In this document: piece after piece, positions 63,239 to 64,000 of the stretch
How the letters are laid out: every line of letters begins with the position of its first letter
Numbering within the stretch: position 1 is the stretch's first letter
NCBI GenBank assembly: GCA_000437555.1
Contig: FR901028.1
Coordinates: 125,159-189,158 of the forward strand
DNA: 64,000 nt
Direction: 5' to 3'
Source of the DNA: Acidaminococcus sp. CAG:917
GTDB taxonomy: Bacteria; Bacillota; Clostridia; Christensenellales; CAG-917
Notes under the pieces: generated by a model
What the model was told of the DNA's origin: nothing
The model's database searches: none
Seen by the model: the letters and a program-made list of their open reading frames with translations, nothing else
Made by a program: the position numbers and the translations under genes

Positions 63239-64000
63239 TTATTTCAGACCGTTCTCCGTCAGATATTTTATCGCACTGTTTGCGGCAATCGCTCCGTCGG
63301 AAGCGGCGGTGATAACCTGTCTTAGGGGCTTTTGCCTTAAATCGCCTGCGACGAAAACGCCCTCGAATGCCGTTGACATATCGTCTTTTGTTATGACGTA
63401 GCCTTGAGCGTCGAGTTCGAGCCACTTAAACGATTCGGTTTCGGGCACTTGTCCCACTGCCACAAAAAGTCCGTCGACTTCCAAAGAGGAAAGCTCGCCC
63501 GTTTTCACGTTTTTTAAGGTGAGCGACTCCACACTGTCTCCTCCGTTGATGTTTTCGACAACGCTGTCCCAAATTATTTTTACTCCGCTTTTTAAAATTG
63601 CGTCGGCGAGTGCTTTTTCCGCTCTCAAAGCGTCTCTGCGGTGAACAAGGTAAACCTCGCTTGCAAAGTTTTTTAGATAGAGAGCGTCTTCAACCGCCGT
63701 GTTGCCGCCGCCGTTGACGGCGACTTTTTTGCCTTTGAAAAACGCTCCGTCGCAGGTGGCGCAGTATGAAACGCCTTTTCCCGTCAGCCTCGCTTCCGCT
63801 TCGAGATTGAGTTTTCTCGGATAAGCTCCCGTGGCGATAATGAGCGCACCGTATGAAATTTCGTCAGCGGCAAGTTTTACCTTTTTGTTTTTGGGGTCAA
63901 CGTCTAAAACGCGGTCGAAAATAAACTGCGCTCCAAAGCCCTCGGCTTGGTTCATCATTTTCATTGCAAGCTCAAAGCCGCTTTCTTTATCCACGCCCGG
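63239..64000 (-). CDS. trxB: Thioredoxin-disulfide reductase, partial (N-terminus beyond right edge)
   Basis: About 254 C-terminal residues of a NADPH-dependent flavoprotein that reduces thioredoxin. Visible: the redox motif CATC in GVSYCATCDGAFF, the NADPH-binding fold VAVNGGGNTAVEDALYL, HRRDALRAEKAL, and FAD-binding FEGVFVAGDLRQKPLRQV. The frame is open to the window edge and the residues there (PGVDKESG) match the middle of the first FAD half, so the true start is outside. Confidence 0.93.
   Translation of the reverse strand, partial: PGVDKESGFELAMKMMNQAEGFGAQFIFDRVLDVDPKNKKVKLAADEISYGALIIATGAYPRKLNLEAEARLTGKGVSYCATCDGAFFKGKKVAVNGGGNTAVEDALYLKNFASEVYLVHRRDALRAEKALADAILKSGVKIIWDSVVENINGGDSVESLTLKNVKTGELSSLEVDGLFVAVGQVPETESFKWLELDAQGYVITKDDMSTAFEGVFVAGDLRQKPLRQVITAASDGAIAANSAIKYLTENGLK

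Overview
The window looks like a chromosomal segment of a low-GC, Gram-positive, endospore-forming anaerobe of the Clostridia type. The main evidence is a GerA-type germination operon, a YyaC-like sporulation protein, PerR with reverse rubrerythrin, Soj/Spo0J (ParA/ParB) with consensus parS sites, and near-consensus sigma-A promoters and intrinsic terminators. I cannot place it to genus. No phage, insertion sequence, CRISPR array or resistance island was seen. The window covers the replication-origin neighbourhood, but the usual origin gene order is broken up.

Layout. 1-3.0 kb: purB-purA (purA runs off the left edge) and an amidohydrolase. 3.2-6.8 kb: germinant-receptor operon gerA-gerB-gerC. 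7-11 kb: a degenerate alpha/beta-hydrolase-like protein, signal peptidase I, and perR-rubrerythrin. 11.2-18.3 kb: a cation/proton antiporter, tRNA-Gln, a heterodimeric ABC exporter and two acetyltransferases. 18.6-23.2 kb: ftsH-cysE-cysS and yyaC. 23.5-28.4 kb: a CvpA-like protein, a 1100-residue membrane-anchored repeat protein and a GNAT enzyme. 28.7-32.6 kb: dnaN and dnaA on the minus strand, recF divergent. 32.8-38.0 kb: protein tyrosine phosphatase, YitT protein, tRNA-Asn, esterase and glucosidase. 38.0-42.1 kb: parA-parB, rsmG, and a nucleosidase-luxS pair. 42.1-45.4 kb: gene-poor region with DnaA boxes, three parS sites and a small zinc-ribbon gene. 45.4-47.7 kb: two secreted Fn3-like proteins. 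48.1-62.6 kb: gyrB-gyrA, uppP, ychF, argS, rpmH-rnpA-yidD-yidC-jag-mnmE-mnmG. Right edge: trxB, cut by the window.

Two themes stand out. First, there are two candidate origin loci about 14 kb apart. The dnaA-dnaN intergenic region has DnaA boxes next to a run of TAA/TAG trinucleotides, as in the Bacillus unwinding system. The 43.35-43.84 kb region has two perfect DnaA boxes, two parS sites, and a visible switch from T-rich to A-rich plus strand. Second, at least five genes, including dnaA and recF on opposite strands, have a TATAAT box ending only 6-7 bases before the start codon and no Shine-Dalgarno sequence. This suggests leaderless mRNAs alongside ordinary SD-led genes.

Functionally the segment combines replication and segregation (dnaA, dnaN, recF, gyrAB, parAB), ribosome/tRNA and membrane insertion (rpmH to mnmG, rsmG, argS, cysS), sporulation and germination, peroxide defence, and methyl-cycle detoxification.
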